This document shows, one piece after another, positions 30,765 through 39,697 of a stretch of 64,000 bases of DNA. Location: the NCBI GenBank assembly GCA_963792875.1, contig CAWBXV010000006.1, positions 434,001 to 498,000 of the forward strand, in the 5' to 3' direction. Within the stretch, counting starts at the first letter, position 1. The number at the start of each line of letters is the position of its first letter. Origin of the DNA: JAHEGP01 sp963792875 (GTDB taxonomy: Bacteria > Pseudomonadota > Gammaproteobacteria > Pseudomonadales > JAHEGP01). The notes beneath the pieces are model-generated. The model saw only the letters and a list, made by a program, of their open reading frames with translations, was not told where the DNA came from and did no database searches. A program made the translations under genes and the position numbers.

Positions 30765-32060
30765 TTAGAAGACGTGACTGAAAGTGCGCTGGCTGACCGA
30801 GGAGATCAGCAGCACGTTCTTGCTGCCCGGCACCACGGGCACGGTCATCGCGCCCGGCAAGCCGGCGCCGACCACGGTGACGGCGTCCTCGTCGGGCGCC
30901 AGGGTGACGCGCGCCACCTGAATGCTGGACGGCAGCACGTTCCAGCTGCGGGTGTCCGCGACTTCGGTGAACAGGGTGGCCAAATTGGTCAGGATGCCCA
31001 CGTACGGATTGTCCCGCTGTGCCGCCCGCACTGCCTGCGATTTGGCGACCACCCGGGCCAGCGCAGCGGCGTAGATGGCTGCCTCCCGGGCTTTCAGGTC
31101 CTGGCGCGCCAGCGCATCGACGTCTTCGAGCACCTGGGTGCCCGCCTGTGCCGTCGCGCAGCGGATGGTGAGGTGGCGGGTGTTCGACTGGCGGGCGGGG
31201 TAGTAGGGCAGGGCCAAGGATACGGTCTGCTGCAGCTCGGGTACGTAGACGGCCAGCAGCGATTCCTGCAGGCGGCTGACGATGCCGTCCCAGTACAGCG
31301 CGATCACCTCGCCGCGGGAATACGCCAGCGCAGCGCCGCGGTCGCCGAAGGCAGCGCGGTAGTCGGCATGCTCGGCATCGAGGCCCATCCGGGCGCTGAT
31401 CTCCAGCAGGCTGTCCTGCAGCGCGACGGGGATGTGCTGGCCCCGCTGCTGCAGTATCTCGGCCGCCTTGCGATAGCTGATCATGGCGTCGCTCCATTCG
31501 CCGAGCAGCTCGAACACCAGCCCGCCCAGATAGCGCGTGCTGGCCACCTGCCCGTCGAGAGCGTCGCCGCGGGCCAGGGTGCGCATCAGCGCATCGGCCT
31601 GCAGGATTTCGACCCGGGCGTCTTCGAGCTGCCCCTGCAGCACAAAGGCCAGCGCCAGTACCTCGTGCAGCAGCACGCGCTCGCCGGGGGTGCCGGCGTA
31701 GACGCGCAGGGTCTCGTTGATAGTGACGGCGCCGAGCGTCTCGCTGATGCTGATGGCCTGCACCCCCGCCAGCAGCTGCTTGGCGGTTTCCAGATCCAGA
31801 ATACAGCCCTCGAAGTCGCCGGACAGCAGCTTGAGCAGGCCGCTCAGCATGAGGCGCTGGCTGCGGTCCCGCTGCTGCGCCTTGAGCTTGCCCAGCGCAA
31901 CGAGCACCTGTTCCGGGCCGGCATTTTGGAGTCCGTCGGCCAGGTCATTGGCCTGCTGCTGGGAGACGCTGCAGGACTGCAGAGCCAGCACCAGCAGCAG
32001 CGCGGCGCAGCGCTCGGGGCGGCGGCGTCGAGGCGGTGGATGGATAACAGGCGGGCCCAC
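30765..32060 (-). CDS. COG3014-type lipoprotein (TPR-like), third gene of the lipoprotein operon
   Basis: A 431-residue lipoprotein. The GTG at 32060 overlaps the lpoB-like stop (TAGTG) and gives a leader with a hydrophobic core (CAALLLVLALQSC) whose lipobox is LQSC. The long helical region (about 40-260: LLKLLSGDFEGCILDLETAK, GQLEDARVEILQADALM) looks like TPR repeats. The C-terminal region is beta-rich. The native stop TAA coincides with the IS1380 target duplication. COG3014 genes commonly stand beside LPP20 and lpoB genes; the function is unknown, probably in envelope or peptidoglycan assembly. Confidence 0.8.
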   Translation of the reverse strand: MGPPVIHPPPRRRRPERCAALLLVLALQSCSVSQQQANDLADGLQNAGPEQVLVALGKLKAQQRDRSQRLMLSGLLKLLSGDFEGCILDLETAKQLLAGVQAISISETLGAVTINETLRVYAGTPGERVLLHEVLALAFVLQGQLEDARVEILQADALMRTLARGDALDGQVASTRYLGGLVFELLGEWSDAMISYRKAAEILQQRGQHIPVALQDSLLEISARMGLDAEHADYRAAFGDRGAALAYSRGEVIALYWDGIVSRLQESLLAVYVPELQQTVSLALPYYPARQSNTRHLTIRCATAQAGTQVLEDVDALARQDLKAREAAIYAAALARVVAKSQAVRAAQRDNPYVGILTNLATLFTEVADTRSWNVLPSSIQVARVTLAPDEDAVTVVGAGLPGAMTVPVVPGSKNVLLISSVSQRTFSHVF

Positions 32061-32650
32061 TACCAGCGGACTTTGCTGTTCTTGATGTATTTCTTGATCT
32101 TCTTCTGGCCCAGCCACACCTTGCGGTTGTCCGCCAGATCGACCATCGTCAGGTCGACCTGATAGTAGCGCACCTGCTCCTTGGCCTGCGCATCGACGAT
32201 GGTGTTGATCTGCCCCTGCAGCATGAAGTCGGCGCCCTGTTCCTGTCCGGCCGCCTTGCGCGTGCCCTCGCGGGCGTTGAGGTCCTGGTCCTTGCGCTCT
32301 TCGCGGATCTCTTCGCGGCTGCTGCTGGCAGCCACGAAGTCGACGCGCCCCGAATTGACCAGGGCGCGCTCCATGTCGGCAATGAAGGTGTTGACGTTGA
32401 TGTGCTCGTGGCTGAGGTTTCTGACCGAGCCCACGATCACCGCAGGCCGCTGCCGCTGCTGGCGCTCGAAGTCGGAGAGCCAGGGGCGGGAGAGCGCGTC
32501 GGCGATCATTTCCTCGGCCACCAGGCGCGAGTCGGTGTCGTTCCAGGCGCCGCTGATATCGACGGTCTCCTGCGGGTCGATGCGGGTGATCTGCGTCGCG
32601 CAGCCGCCCAGCAGCAGAGCCATGCAGGAAAAGCTCAACCAGCGTCCCAT
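32060..32650 (-). CDS. LpoB-like penicillin-binding-protein activator lipoprotein
   Basis: A 196-residue outer-membrane lipoprotein with signal MGRWLSFSCMALLLGGC (lipobox LGGC). Family blocks are DISGAWNDTDSRLVAEEMIAD, RPAVIVGSVRNLSHEHINV, FIADMERALVNSGRVDFVA and YYQVDLTMVDLADNRKVWLG. In Enterobacteria, LpoB reaches through the peptidoglycan to activate PBP1B. Its start overlaps the stop of the LPP20 gene (ATGA), and its stop overlaps the next GTG, so all three genes are translationally coupled. Confidence 0.85.
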   Translation of the reverse strand: MGRWLSFSCMALLLGGCATQITRIDPQETVDISGAWNDTDSRLVAEEMIADALSRPWLSDFERQQRQRPAVIVGSVRNLSHEHINVNTFIADMERALVNSGRVDFVAASSSREEIREERKDQDLNAREGTRKAAGQEQGADFMLQGQINTIVDAQAKEQVRYYQVDLTMVDLADNRKVWLGQKKIKKYIKNSKVRW

Positions 32651-33198
32651 CAGCGCGCCTCCTCGACGAAGCGCTCGAAATGAGCGTCCGCGTTGCGGCT
32701 GTAGAAGTCCTTGAAGGCCTTGCTCAGGTTGTTGGCGGTTGCCACGTTGCGATCCAGCGTTTTCAGGTCCAGTTCGGCGAAGGCATACATATTGCCCGTG
32801 CGCTTGTCCACCCAGTTGCCCAGGATGCGGGCGCCGGCCAGGGACAGCTGCGTGGTGCTCTCGATGGCCCGGTCGACGCTGACGCCGGCGCCGTAGCCGG
32901 TGCTGGAGGTATAGTCGTTGAGCGTCGAGTTGACGTAAGTGGACAGCACGCGCGCGATCTCGGTGCGCGCGCGATTGTCCGCGGTGGCGCGCTGCAGGGA
33001 CAGATCACCCATCTCCGGCGCCATCCCCACGCCGTGAATGAAGCGCCCCTCCTCGTTGTTGACGGCCTGCGTGCCTTCGCTGACCCAGTCCGGCGCGCCC
33101 CGCACCCGCAGGTCGCTCTCGATCTTGCGGTTGCCACCGCAGGCCGCCAGCAGCACGGCCAGGCAACACACCGCCCCAAATTGCATCATCGCTTTCAT
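32650..33198 (-). CDS. LPP20-family lipoprotein, first gene of the operon
   Basis: A 182-residue lipoprotein. The start at 33198 (AGGAGAGAC upstream) gives MKAMMQFGAVCCLAVLLAAC, lipobox LAAC. The LPP20 domain includes PDWVSEGTQA, GVGMAPEMGDLSLQRATADN and RTEIARVLSTYV, followed by GARILGNWVDKRTGNMYAFAEL. It resembles the N-terminal part of the larger lipoprotein at 12583-13602. ATGA overlap with the lpoB-like gene. Function unknown; context suggests envelope biogenesis. Confidence 0.83.
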   Translation of the reverse strand: MKAMMQFGAVCCLAVLLAACGGNRKIESDLRVRGAPDWVSEGTQAVNNEEGRFIHGVGMAPEMGDLSLQRATADNRARTEIARVLSTYVNSTLNDYTSSTGYGAGVSVDRAIESTTQLSLAGARILGNWVDKRTGNMYAFAELDLKTLDRNVATANNLSKAFKDFYSRNADAHFERFVEEAR

Positions 33199-33475
33199 CG
33201 TGTCTCTCCTGTCCTGCCGCACAGCGCGCGCGGCTACCGTTGGGATGCATTGACAGCGTCGCGACTGCGGGCGCACGCGACCCGGCTGTTGCGGCAGCTG
33301 GTGCGTCAAGTATAAGGCAGATTGCGGCGCCTATTGCCCGGTCGCCTCGGGGCTGGTCGCTGGCGGTTTGCACGCGGGCCAAACGCCGCTACCATAGGCC
33401 GGCCCGGGCGGGACCGACGCCGGGGACGTTTGCTAGCATCCGCTGTCTGAGCCAACCGAAGAGGCATCGCCACCT

Positions 33476-35098
33476 ATGGCCTTTATCGTTCCAGCCGATA
33501 TCACGCCCGCGGAGGAGGCGGGCCTGCACAGCCGGGAGCTGGAGACGCTGTCGCTGCTCAAGAAGCAGCTCAACTTCGATTATACGGTGTTTCACAGCGT
33601 CCACTGGAGCCGCTCCTACGAGAAGTATACGGTGTTCGGCGAGGTCGATTTCGTCGTGGTCAATCTGGCCGGGGACATCCTTCTCATCGAGCAGAAAAAC
33701 GGCGCCCTCGACGAGATCGACGGCCAGCTGATCAAACGGTACGGCAGTCAGCAGAAGAACCCCGTGGACCAAGTGGTGCGCTCGCGGGATCATATCATCG
33801 AGAAGTTCCGGGCGCAGTACGGCGGCAAGCTCAGGTTGTCGATCGACTACCTGGTGTATTGTCCGGATCACAAGGTCAAGCAGCTCACCGCCGCCGCTCT
33901 GGATCGGTCGCGCATCGTGGACGGCAGCATCGGCGACGAGCTGCCCCGGCGCATCGAGCACATCCTGGGGTCCGGGCGGCCCGATCCGTTCGTGCGGGAC
34001 AAGGTCAACGAGTTCTTTCAGCACACGTTTCACCTGGTGCCGGATATTCACTCGCGGCGCCGTCGCCTCGACGAGCGCTTCGTGCGCCTGTCCGAGGGCC
34101 TGATCAATTTCATCGACAACCTGGCGTTCACGCCCTTCCGCCTGCGGGTGGTGGGTACGGCCGGCTGCGGCAAGTCACTGCTGGCCTCGCACCGCTATGC
34201 GCGCAGCGTGGAGGCGGGCAAGCGCACGCTGCTGCTGTGCTTCAATCGCCCCCTGGCCGAGATGCTGCAGCGGCAGCTGCCGCCGGGCGGCACCATCAAC
34301 TCCTGGCACGGATTCTGTCGCGGGCTGCTGCGCGCGCACGGCGTCGAGGTGGACTTCGGCCGGCAGGAGGAGCCAGGCTTCTGGGTGTCAGTGACCGAGC
34401 AGATGCTGAGCCTGGAGCTCGGCGGCGCCGAGCGCTTCGATACCCTGATCATCGACGAGGCCCAGGAATTCGAGGAGCTGTGGTGGCTGCTGCTGAAGGA
34501 CTGCCTGCTCGAGGACGACGCCGAAGTCATCTGGCTCGAAGACGAGACGCGCGGCAACCGCGTCGGCCGGGGCAATCCCGACGGCATCGCGGTCACCTAC
34601 CGCGCCAGGGACAACTATCGCTCTCCCTATCGCATCGCGCGCTACATCAACCGCTCCTTCCCCGAGTTCGAATTCGAGCCGCGCAATGGCATCGTCGGGC
34701 TCGACGTGAAGGAATACAGCGTGGCCAATGCGCAGGCCCAGTTGACGGTCGTCGACAAAGCGGTCAAGGCCCTGCTGCGCCAGGGTCTGCTGCCTGCCGA
34801 CATCGCCATCCTGACCTGCGGCGCCATCAGGGATTCGGTGTTCCATGGCCGCGAGGCGATTGGCGGCTGTCCGCTGCGCCAGTTCACCGGCGACTACGAC
34901 GGCGAGGGCGAACCCGTCTACAGCCCCGGCGAGATGCGCTTCACCAGCGTGGCCCGCTTCCAGGGTCAGCAGGCGCCGGCGGTCATCCTGGTCGATGTGG
35001 ACCTGTCCGACGGCCCCGGACTGGAAGAGCGCCGGCGCGTCGCCTTCATCGGCATGACGCGGGCTTCCCTGCGCCTGGACGTGATCAAGAATTATTAG
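33476..35098 (+). CDS. NERD-nuclease-like / UvrD-type superfamily 1 helicase fusion
   Basis: A 540-residue protein. The N-terminal part carries a NERD-type PD-(D/E)XK motif: GEVDFVVVN (Asp58) and LLIEQKNG (Glu72-x-Lys74). Residues 220-540 form an SF1 helicase: Walker A GTAGCGKS (227-234), Walker B IIDEAQEFEE, the conserved Arg block ARDNYRSPYRIAR, and C-terminal SVARFQGQQAPAVILVDVD and FIGMTRASLRL. The core is compact, lacking the large 1B/2B inserts of UvrD. It ends by a 4-base overlap with the convergent DinG-like helicase. A role in DNA repair or defence is inferred. Confidence 0.83.
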   Translation: MAFIVPADITPAEEAGLHSRELETLSLLKKQLNFDYTVFHSVHWSRSYEKYTVFGEVDFVVVNLAGDILLIEQKNGALDEIDGQLIKRYGSQQKNPVDQVVRSRDHIIEKFRAQYGGKLRLSIDYLVYCPDHKVKQLTAAALDRSRIVDGSIGDELPRRIEHILGSGRPDPFVRDKVNEFFQHTFHLVPDIHSRRRRLDERFVRLSEGLINFIDNLAFTPFRLRVVGTAGCGKSLLASHRYARSVEAGKRTLLLCFNRPLAEMLQRQLPPGGTINSWHGFCRGLLRAHGVEVDFGRQEEPGFWVSVTEQMLSLELGGAERFDTLIIDEAQEFEELWWLLLKDCLLEDDAEVIWLEDETRGNRVGRGNPDGIAVTYRARDNYRSPYRIARYINRSFPEFEFEPRNGIVGLDVKEYSVANAQAQLTVVDKAVKALLRQGLLPADIAILTCGAIRDSVFHGREAIGGCPLRQFTGDYDGEGEPVYSPGEMRFTSVARFQGQQAPAVILVDVDLSDGPGLEERRRVAFIGMTRASLRLDVIKNY

Positions 35099-37482
35099 GC
35101 GCCTGGCGGGGTCTCCTGCCAGAACGCCTGCAACTCGCCCTGCAGCGTCGACGGGTCGCTGCAGCGGCGGGGGTGCCAGTAGGGGGGCAGGTGCCGGCGG
35201 TACTGGTGGTGGCCGAAGCGGCGGTCCATCAGCACCACCACGCCGCGGTCGCGCTCGCTGCGGATGACGCGGCCGGCAGCCTGCATGACGCGCGCCAGCC
35301 CCGGAAAGCGGTAGGCGAAGTCGAAACCGTCGATGCCAGCTGCCGCATATTCCGCGCGGATCAGTTCCTGCTCGGTGTCGGCGGCGGGCAGTCCCACGCC
35401 GACGACGATGGCGCCGATCAGGCGGTCGCCCGCGTAGTCCACGCCCTCGCCGAACACGCCGCCCATGATGGCAAAGCCCAGCGTGGGCCGCCCGCACTCG
35501 AACTGCTCCAGAAACGCGCGCCGCTGCGCCTCGTCGGTTGCGCGCTCCTGCAGCAGCGGGCGCGGTGTCTCGAACATCGCCGTGAACACCTCGGCCACCT
35601 GCTGCATGAAGCGGTACGACGGAAAGAAGGCCAGGTAGTTGCCGGGGCGGGCGGCGTACACCGCGCCGATCGCCCTGGCGATGCCGCCCAGGTGATGTTC
35701 GCGCTGGTGCTGGCGGGTGTCGACGGCGGGGTAGAGCCAGACGCCCAACTGCTGCGGCGCAAAGGGCGAGGGCAGTATGCGGGCGGGCGTGTCGTGGTGC
35801 AGGCCGAGCGCGCGCCGGTAGTAGTCGGCAGGGCTGAGCGTGGCGGAGAAAGCGGCCACCCCCTGAAAGCTTTGATAGCTGCGCGCCAGGTATTCGCTGG
35901 CGTCCAGGCACAGCAGCTTGACCTCGACGTCCCGGTAGGCGCCGCGCGAATAGCCTCGCGAATCGCCTCGCGAATCGCCGCGCGCGCCGGCGCGGGCAAT
36001 GCAGGTGTGGTGGCCGCCGAACAGCGCCGCGATCGCGGCAAAGCGGTACAGCGCTCTGAGCACTTCGGTCAGCGGCTCCGGATAGGGGCCGTCAGCCGCC
36101 GCGGCCAGCCCCTGCAGCAGGCGGTCGACGGCGCGGCTGACCGCTGCCGGGGCCGCGCGCCCGATGGCCGGTGCGGTGGCGGACCCGTGGCAGCGCAGCA
36201 TGGCGCTGGCGACGCGCCGCAGGGCCTTGCTCAGGGCCGGGTGGTCGTGCCGGCAGGCGCGCGCGCAGGCGTCCAGATCGCTGCGGCACAGCTGCGCCGA
36301 GTACATCTGGCGGGACCGGTCGACCAGGTTGTGGACCTCGTCCACCAGCAGCAGCGCGCGTGCGCCGTCATCGCGCAGGCGGCTCAACTCGACCAGCGGA
36401 TCGAAGACATAGTTGAAGTCGCAGATGACGATGTCAGCCCAGGGCGCCATCTGCAGGGCGAGTTCGAACGGGCACAGCTGGTATTCCAGGGCCACGGCGT
36501 CGATGGCGGCCGCATCCATGGTGCCCAGCGCCAGCAGCCGCTCTCTGGCCGGGGGCAGGCGGTCGTAGAAGCCCAGGCCGCGCGGGCAGCGGCCCTCGGC
36601 ATCGCGCTCGCAGGCGCCGGTGTGGCAGGGGCAGGCCTGGGCCTTGGCGCGGATCAGCAGGGAACCCGCTGGCAGGCCGCCACGGACCAGCGCCGCGACC
36701 ATGTCGGCGGCGGCAAGGCGGCCGGAATTCTTGGCGGTCAGGTAGAGTATCCTGTCGACGTGGCCCTCGCCGAGCGCCTTGGCCGCGGCGAACAGCGCGC
36801 TGATCGTCTTGCCGGTGCCGGTGGGCGCCTCGATCAGGCACTGGCCGCCGTCCCGGGCCGCGCGGTAGATGTCCGCAGCCATCGCGCGCTGGCCGGCGCG
36901 GAAGGCACCGAACGGAAAGCGCAGTGCGCCCGCCGCGGCGCGCAGCTGCCGGCGGTGGCGCTGCATCAGGCGCTGCCACGCCAGGTAGCGCTGCAGCGCG
37001 GCCAGGGTAAAGTCCCTCAGCGCGTCGTAGGCAAGCTCTTCAGCGTCGGCGTAGCTGCGCCCCGTTGCCAGGTCGTACCAGGTCAGCTGCAGCCGGATGC
37101 GGGCGCCGCCGGAGGCGTGCAGATGGCAGAACCCGTAGACTTTCAGCTGCGCCCAGTGCAGCGCCACCTGCGCGTCCGGCAGGCGATCCGGGGGAACCAG
37201 GCAGGTCTTGATTTCTTCGATCGCGGGTGGCTCGCCCTCCGCGCACATCAGGTCGACCCGGCCCTTGAGCTCGACCTGAAACTCATCCAGCGCGACGGTG
37301 GCGCTCAGCCTGACCTCCGGCCGATAGCCGGGAGGCGGGCTCCGCTGCAGTTGCTGATGGCCCCGCAGGCCAGCGCTTGCGGTCGGGCCCGGCACGCCAG
37401 CGGCGAGGTCGCCGCTGCGACAGGCGAACTCGACCAGCTGTCTGACCGGAATCGCCAGCGGCGTCGTCACTCCGGGCACCAT
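35095..37482 (-). CDS. DinG/XPD-type ATP-dependent DNA helicase
   Basis: A 795-residue SF2 helicase. An N-terminal PD-(D/E)XK-like part (VELKGRVDLM, PAIEEIKTCLV) precedes the helicase core: motif I EAPTGTGKTISALF, four Cys in CPCHTGAC...RCPRG (probable Fe-S cluster region), motif II LVDEVHNLVDRS, GVAAFSATLSP, and C-terminal GVFGEGVDYAG and RVMQAAGRVIRSERDRGVV. This is the layout of XPD/DinG family members with a Cas4-like nuclease domain. The start at 37482 overlaps the FAN1 gene; GTG at 37470, forming GTGA with the FAN1 stop, is an alternative. Partner in crosslink repair is likely. Confidence 0.83.
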   Translation of the reverse strand: MVPGVTTPLAIPVRQLVEFACRSGDLAAGVPGPTASAGLRGHQQLQRSPPPGYRPEVRLSATVALDEFQVELKGRVDLMCAEGEPPAIEEIKTCLVPPDRLPDAQVALHWAQLKVYGFCHLHASGGARIRLQLTWYDLATGRSYADAEELAYDALRDFTLAALQRYLAWQRLMQRHRRQLRAAAGALRFPFGAFRAGQRAMAADIYRAARDGGQCLIEAPTGTGKTISALFAAAKALGEGHVDRILYLTAKNSGRLAAADMVAALVRGGLPAGSLLIRAKAQACPCHTGACERDAEGRCPRGLGFYDRLPPARERLLALGTMDAAAIDAVALEYQLCPFELALQMAPWADIVICDFNYVFDPLVELSRLRDDGARALLLVDEVHNLVDRSRQMYSAQLCRSDLDACARACRHDHPALSKALRRVASAMLRCHGSATAPAIGRAAPAAVSRAVDRLLQGLAAAADGPYPEPLTEVLRALYRFAAIAALFGGHHTCIARAGARGDSRGDSRGYSRGAYRDVEVKLLCLDASEYLARSYQSFQGVAAFSATLSPADYYRRALGLHHDTPARILPSPFAPQQLGVWLYPAVDTRQHQREHHLGGIARAIGAVYAARPGNYLAFFPSYRFMQQVAEVFTAMFETPRPLLQERATDEAQRRAFLEQFECGRPTLGFAIMGGVFGEGVDYAGDRLIGAIVVGVGLPAADTEQELIRAEYAAAGIDGFDFAYRFPGLARVMQAAGRVIRSERDRGVVVLMDRRFGHHQYRRHLPPYWHPRRCSDPSTLQGELQAFWQETPPGA
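35945..35980. repeat. Three tandem 12-bp units inside the DinG-like helicase gene
   Basis: CGCGAATAGCCT, CGCGAATCGCCT and CGCGAATCGCCG stand in a row. On the coding strand they add the short repeat RGDSRGDSRGYSRG between the Fe-S/helicase regions. The unit length keeps the frame, so copy-number change would not break the gene. Confidence 0.85.
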
Positions 37483-39101
37483 TGCACGTGTAACACCCCA
37501 TGGGGGATGCCGACCTCGGCGAAAAAGGCCATCCAGCGCTGCTGGTTTTTCTGCAGGCGGTCGCCGGGAGCCTTGACCTCCAGCAGGGTATAGCCGCCAT
37601 CGTCCCCGAAGGCGATCAGGTCCGGCAGGCCGGTGCGGTGGTGGCGCAGGTCCTGCAGCAGGCGCGCCAGCAGCGGCTGCCAGTGCCGGCCGGGAATGCG
37701 CTGCAGCGCCAGCGCCAGCAGCTCCTCGCTCAGGCCCTCCCAGTGTACCAGCGGATTGATCAGGCCCCGCTTGGCCGACCAGTGCTGCCAGACCCAGTGC
37801 GCCAGGGTGGCCGGGTCCTCGCTGGCCCGGAGCCGCTCCGCCAGCAGGGCGCGCCGGGCCGAGATAAATTCCGCTTCGTAAAAGTCCGCCGGCGCCCGCT
37901 GGAAGGGGTTGTAGAAGGCGCCCGCCACCGGGGCGAACACGATATCCCACAGCAGCAGGCCCAGCACCGCATTGAACAGCCGGTTCTCGACGTAAAAGCA
38001 GGGTCCCTGGCGGGACAATGCCGCCGCCGCGGCCACCTCGACCGGCGACTCGCCCGGTGGCAGGGTGAGCCGGCGCTCGGGGGGGCGGTAGCGGGTGGTG
38101 GTGCTGCGGTGGGGGCGGCCGTGCCGTCGCGCCAGACGCTGGGCGAAAGCTTCCGCGAACACGCGCTCTTCCTCGTTGCGGGGCTGCGCGGCCATAGCGC
38201 TGCACAGCGCAAGCGCCGGCTCGACCTCGCCGCTTGCGGCGAGAATGCGCGCGCGCCGCTCGCGCGCTGGCGGCCGCTCGACGGCCTGGTACAGCGCGAG
38301 CGCCAGCTCGGGTTCCGCCAGGCGTTCCAGCTGGCGCGCCAGGCTGTTGGTCAGGCGCTGCACCCGGCGCTTGAGCGCCCCGTCGTCCGCAGCGGGCTGC
38401 GGCAGGCTGCGCCACAGTGCGACGATGGCCGGGGCACCCTCCTGCAGGGTCTGCTCCGCCGTGGCCAGGCAGCGGTAGTACGCCAGGTGCTGCTCAATCT
38501 GGGCGCGGCTGCAAAAGGGCAGGTTGATCGCGTCGAGCGGGTAGGCCTCGTAGCGCTGCAGGCCCAGTTCGCCGAGGACGAACTCGGTCAGGTCCTGGTG
38601 GAGATTGCCGAAAAAGCACAGCTTGTAGGTGTCGAAGCAGTCCTCCTGCTCGACCTGCCAGAGCTGCTCGCCCTGCAGCAACGCCGCCAGGGCGGGCGCC
38701 GGCTCGCCCTCCAGCAGGGCCCGATCCAGGAGGGCTCGGGATCCTCTGGCCAGGCCAGGGTCCCCCATGCGCGCGGCGATTTCGGCCTTGTTGAACAGCG
38801 GCAGGATCGCCGGCAGCGCCACCGGCGGGGCGATCGTCAGCAGGCCGGACGCGGCCAGTGCCCGGGCGGCGGCGTCCACATCGGCGATTTCCGGGTAGCG
38901 CAGCCTGCCCCGGCGGAACAGCGACCCGCGCCGCGACAGCAGGCGGATATAGAGCCGCTGCGCGTCCTCGGTCGACGCGTCGAAGGCCTGGTAGAAGCGC
39001 TGCTCCCGTTCGCTGAGCAGCGTCCAGTAGCGCTGGGCGACGAAGGCCAGGAGCTGGCGAAAGTTGCGCAGGTAGTAGTCCTGCGGCAGCTGAGCGGGCA
39101 T
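37467..39101 (-). CDS. FAN1-type VRR-NUC nuclease
   Basis: A 544-residue relative of bacterial FAN1, the structure-specific 5'-flap nuclease acting in interstrand-crosslink repair. The N-terminal helical part starts YYLRNFRQLLAFVAQRYW. The middle has SAP/TPR-like helices. The C-terminal VRR-NUC domain has GLPDLIAFGDDGGYTLLEVK (Asp near 497; Glu-x-Lys near 511-513), then GDRLQKNQQRWMAFF. The length fits bacterial FAN1 proteins such as that of Pseudomonas. It overlaps the downstream helicase gene, so nuclease and helicase are co-expressed. Confidence 0.87.
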   Translation of the reverse strand: MPAQLPQDYYLRNFRQLLAFVAQRYWTLLSEREQRFYQAFDASTEDAQRLYIRLLSRRGSLFRRGRLRYPEIADVDAAARALAASGLLTIAPPVALPAILPLFNKAEIAARMGDPGLARGSRALLDRALLEGEPAPALAALLQGEQLWQVEQEDCFDTYKLCFFGNLHQDLTEFVLGELGLQRYEAYPLDAINLPFCSRAQIEQHLAYYRCLATAEQTLQEGAPAIVALWRSLPQPAADDGALKRRVQRLTNSLARQLERLAEPELALALYQAVERPPARERRARILAASGEVEPALALCSAMAAQPRNEEERVFAEAFAQRLARRHGRPHRSTTTRYRPPERRLTLPPGESPVEVAAAAALSRQGPCFYVENRLFNAVLGLLLWDIVFAPVAGAFYNPFQRAPADFYEAEFISARRALLAERLRASEDPATLAHWVWQHWSAKRGLINPLVHWEGLSEELLALALQRIPGRHWQPLLARLLQDLRHHRTGLPDLIAFGDDGGYTLLEVKAPGDRLQKNQQRWMAFFAEVGIPHGVLHVQWCPE

Positions 39102-39129
39102 GGCGAGGCGCTATCCTGCCAGGCGGTGC

Positions 39130-39612
39130 TCAGCGCGTCTTGATCTCGATGCTCACTTCGGCGCCATTGACTGAATCCAGCAGCCGCTCTTCACCGGGTT
39201 TGGTGAGCAGGGCGCCGGACATGCCAACCTTCGATTCCGGCTTGTCCGCGGCGAACAGGTCGGGCAGGTGCCGTTGCTGCGGATCGAGCGCGCCCTCGCT
39301 GGCGGGTGCCGCAGCGTCGGCGGGATCGCCGCCCATGGACAGCACGAGTTGGCGGCGCGGTGCGGTCGCGGCCGGGCGCTCCGGCGCTGTGCTCGCTGCG
39401 GCGGCCTGGGGCGCCGCCTTTTCGGGGGCCGGCGCCGCCGCTGCTGAAGGGGCCGTGGTCTGCGGGGCCGTGGTCTGTGTGGTCGGGGTCTCGCTGGTCT
39501 GCCCGGGCCGCTGACAGGCGCCGATGGCCAGCGCGACGACGCCGAGCAGCATGCCGAGCTGCGGCCAATGGCGTCGGCGGGGGCGGGTGAACGGGTGGTT
39601 TCGGTCGATCAT
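39130..39612 (-). CDS. Hypothetical Ala/Pro/Thr-rich lipoprotein
   Basis: A 160-residue protein. The leader LGMLLGVVALAIGAC carries the lipobox IGAC. A low-complexity linker of Thr, Pro and Ala (about 35-85) is followed by a short C-terminal part ending LLDSVNGAEVSIEIKTR. No family is recognised. It lies just upstream of the FAN1/helicase pair on the same strand, with a 28-base gap. Tethered surface or periplasmic protein by appearance. Confidence 0.65.
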   Translation of the reverse strand: MIDRNHPFTRPRRRHWPQLGMLLGVVALAIGACQRPGQTSETPTTQTTAPQTTAPSAAAAPAPEKAAPQAAAASTAPERPAATAPRRQLVLSMGGDPADAAAPASEGALDPQQRHLPDLFAADKPESKVGMSGALLTKPGEERLLDSVNGAEVSIEIKTR

Positions 39613-39697
39613 TGGGCTTTCCTGTTGTCCTGTCTGCCGCTGGCGATGCGTTGGCGCAGCAGCGGTCGTGGGGCAATATATCACGCTTTGGCCGCGG

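Noticed and set aside
35941..35985. CRISPR-like repeat
   Set aside because: Three contiguous 12-base units without spacers, inside a coding frame.
33859..37593. A 1,244-codon open frame on the plus strand
   Set aside because: It runs across the helicase and FAN1 genes in the wrong frames, with Arg/Gly/Ala-rich sequence typical of GC-rich antisense frames and no family motif.
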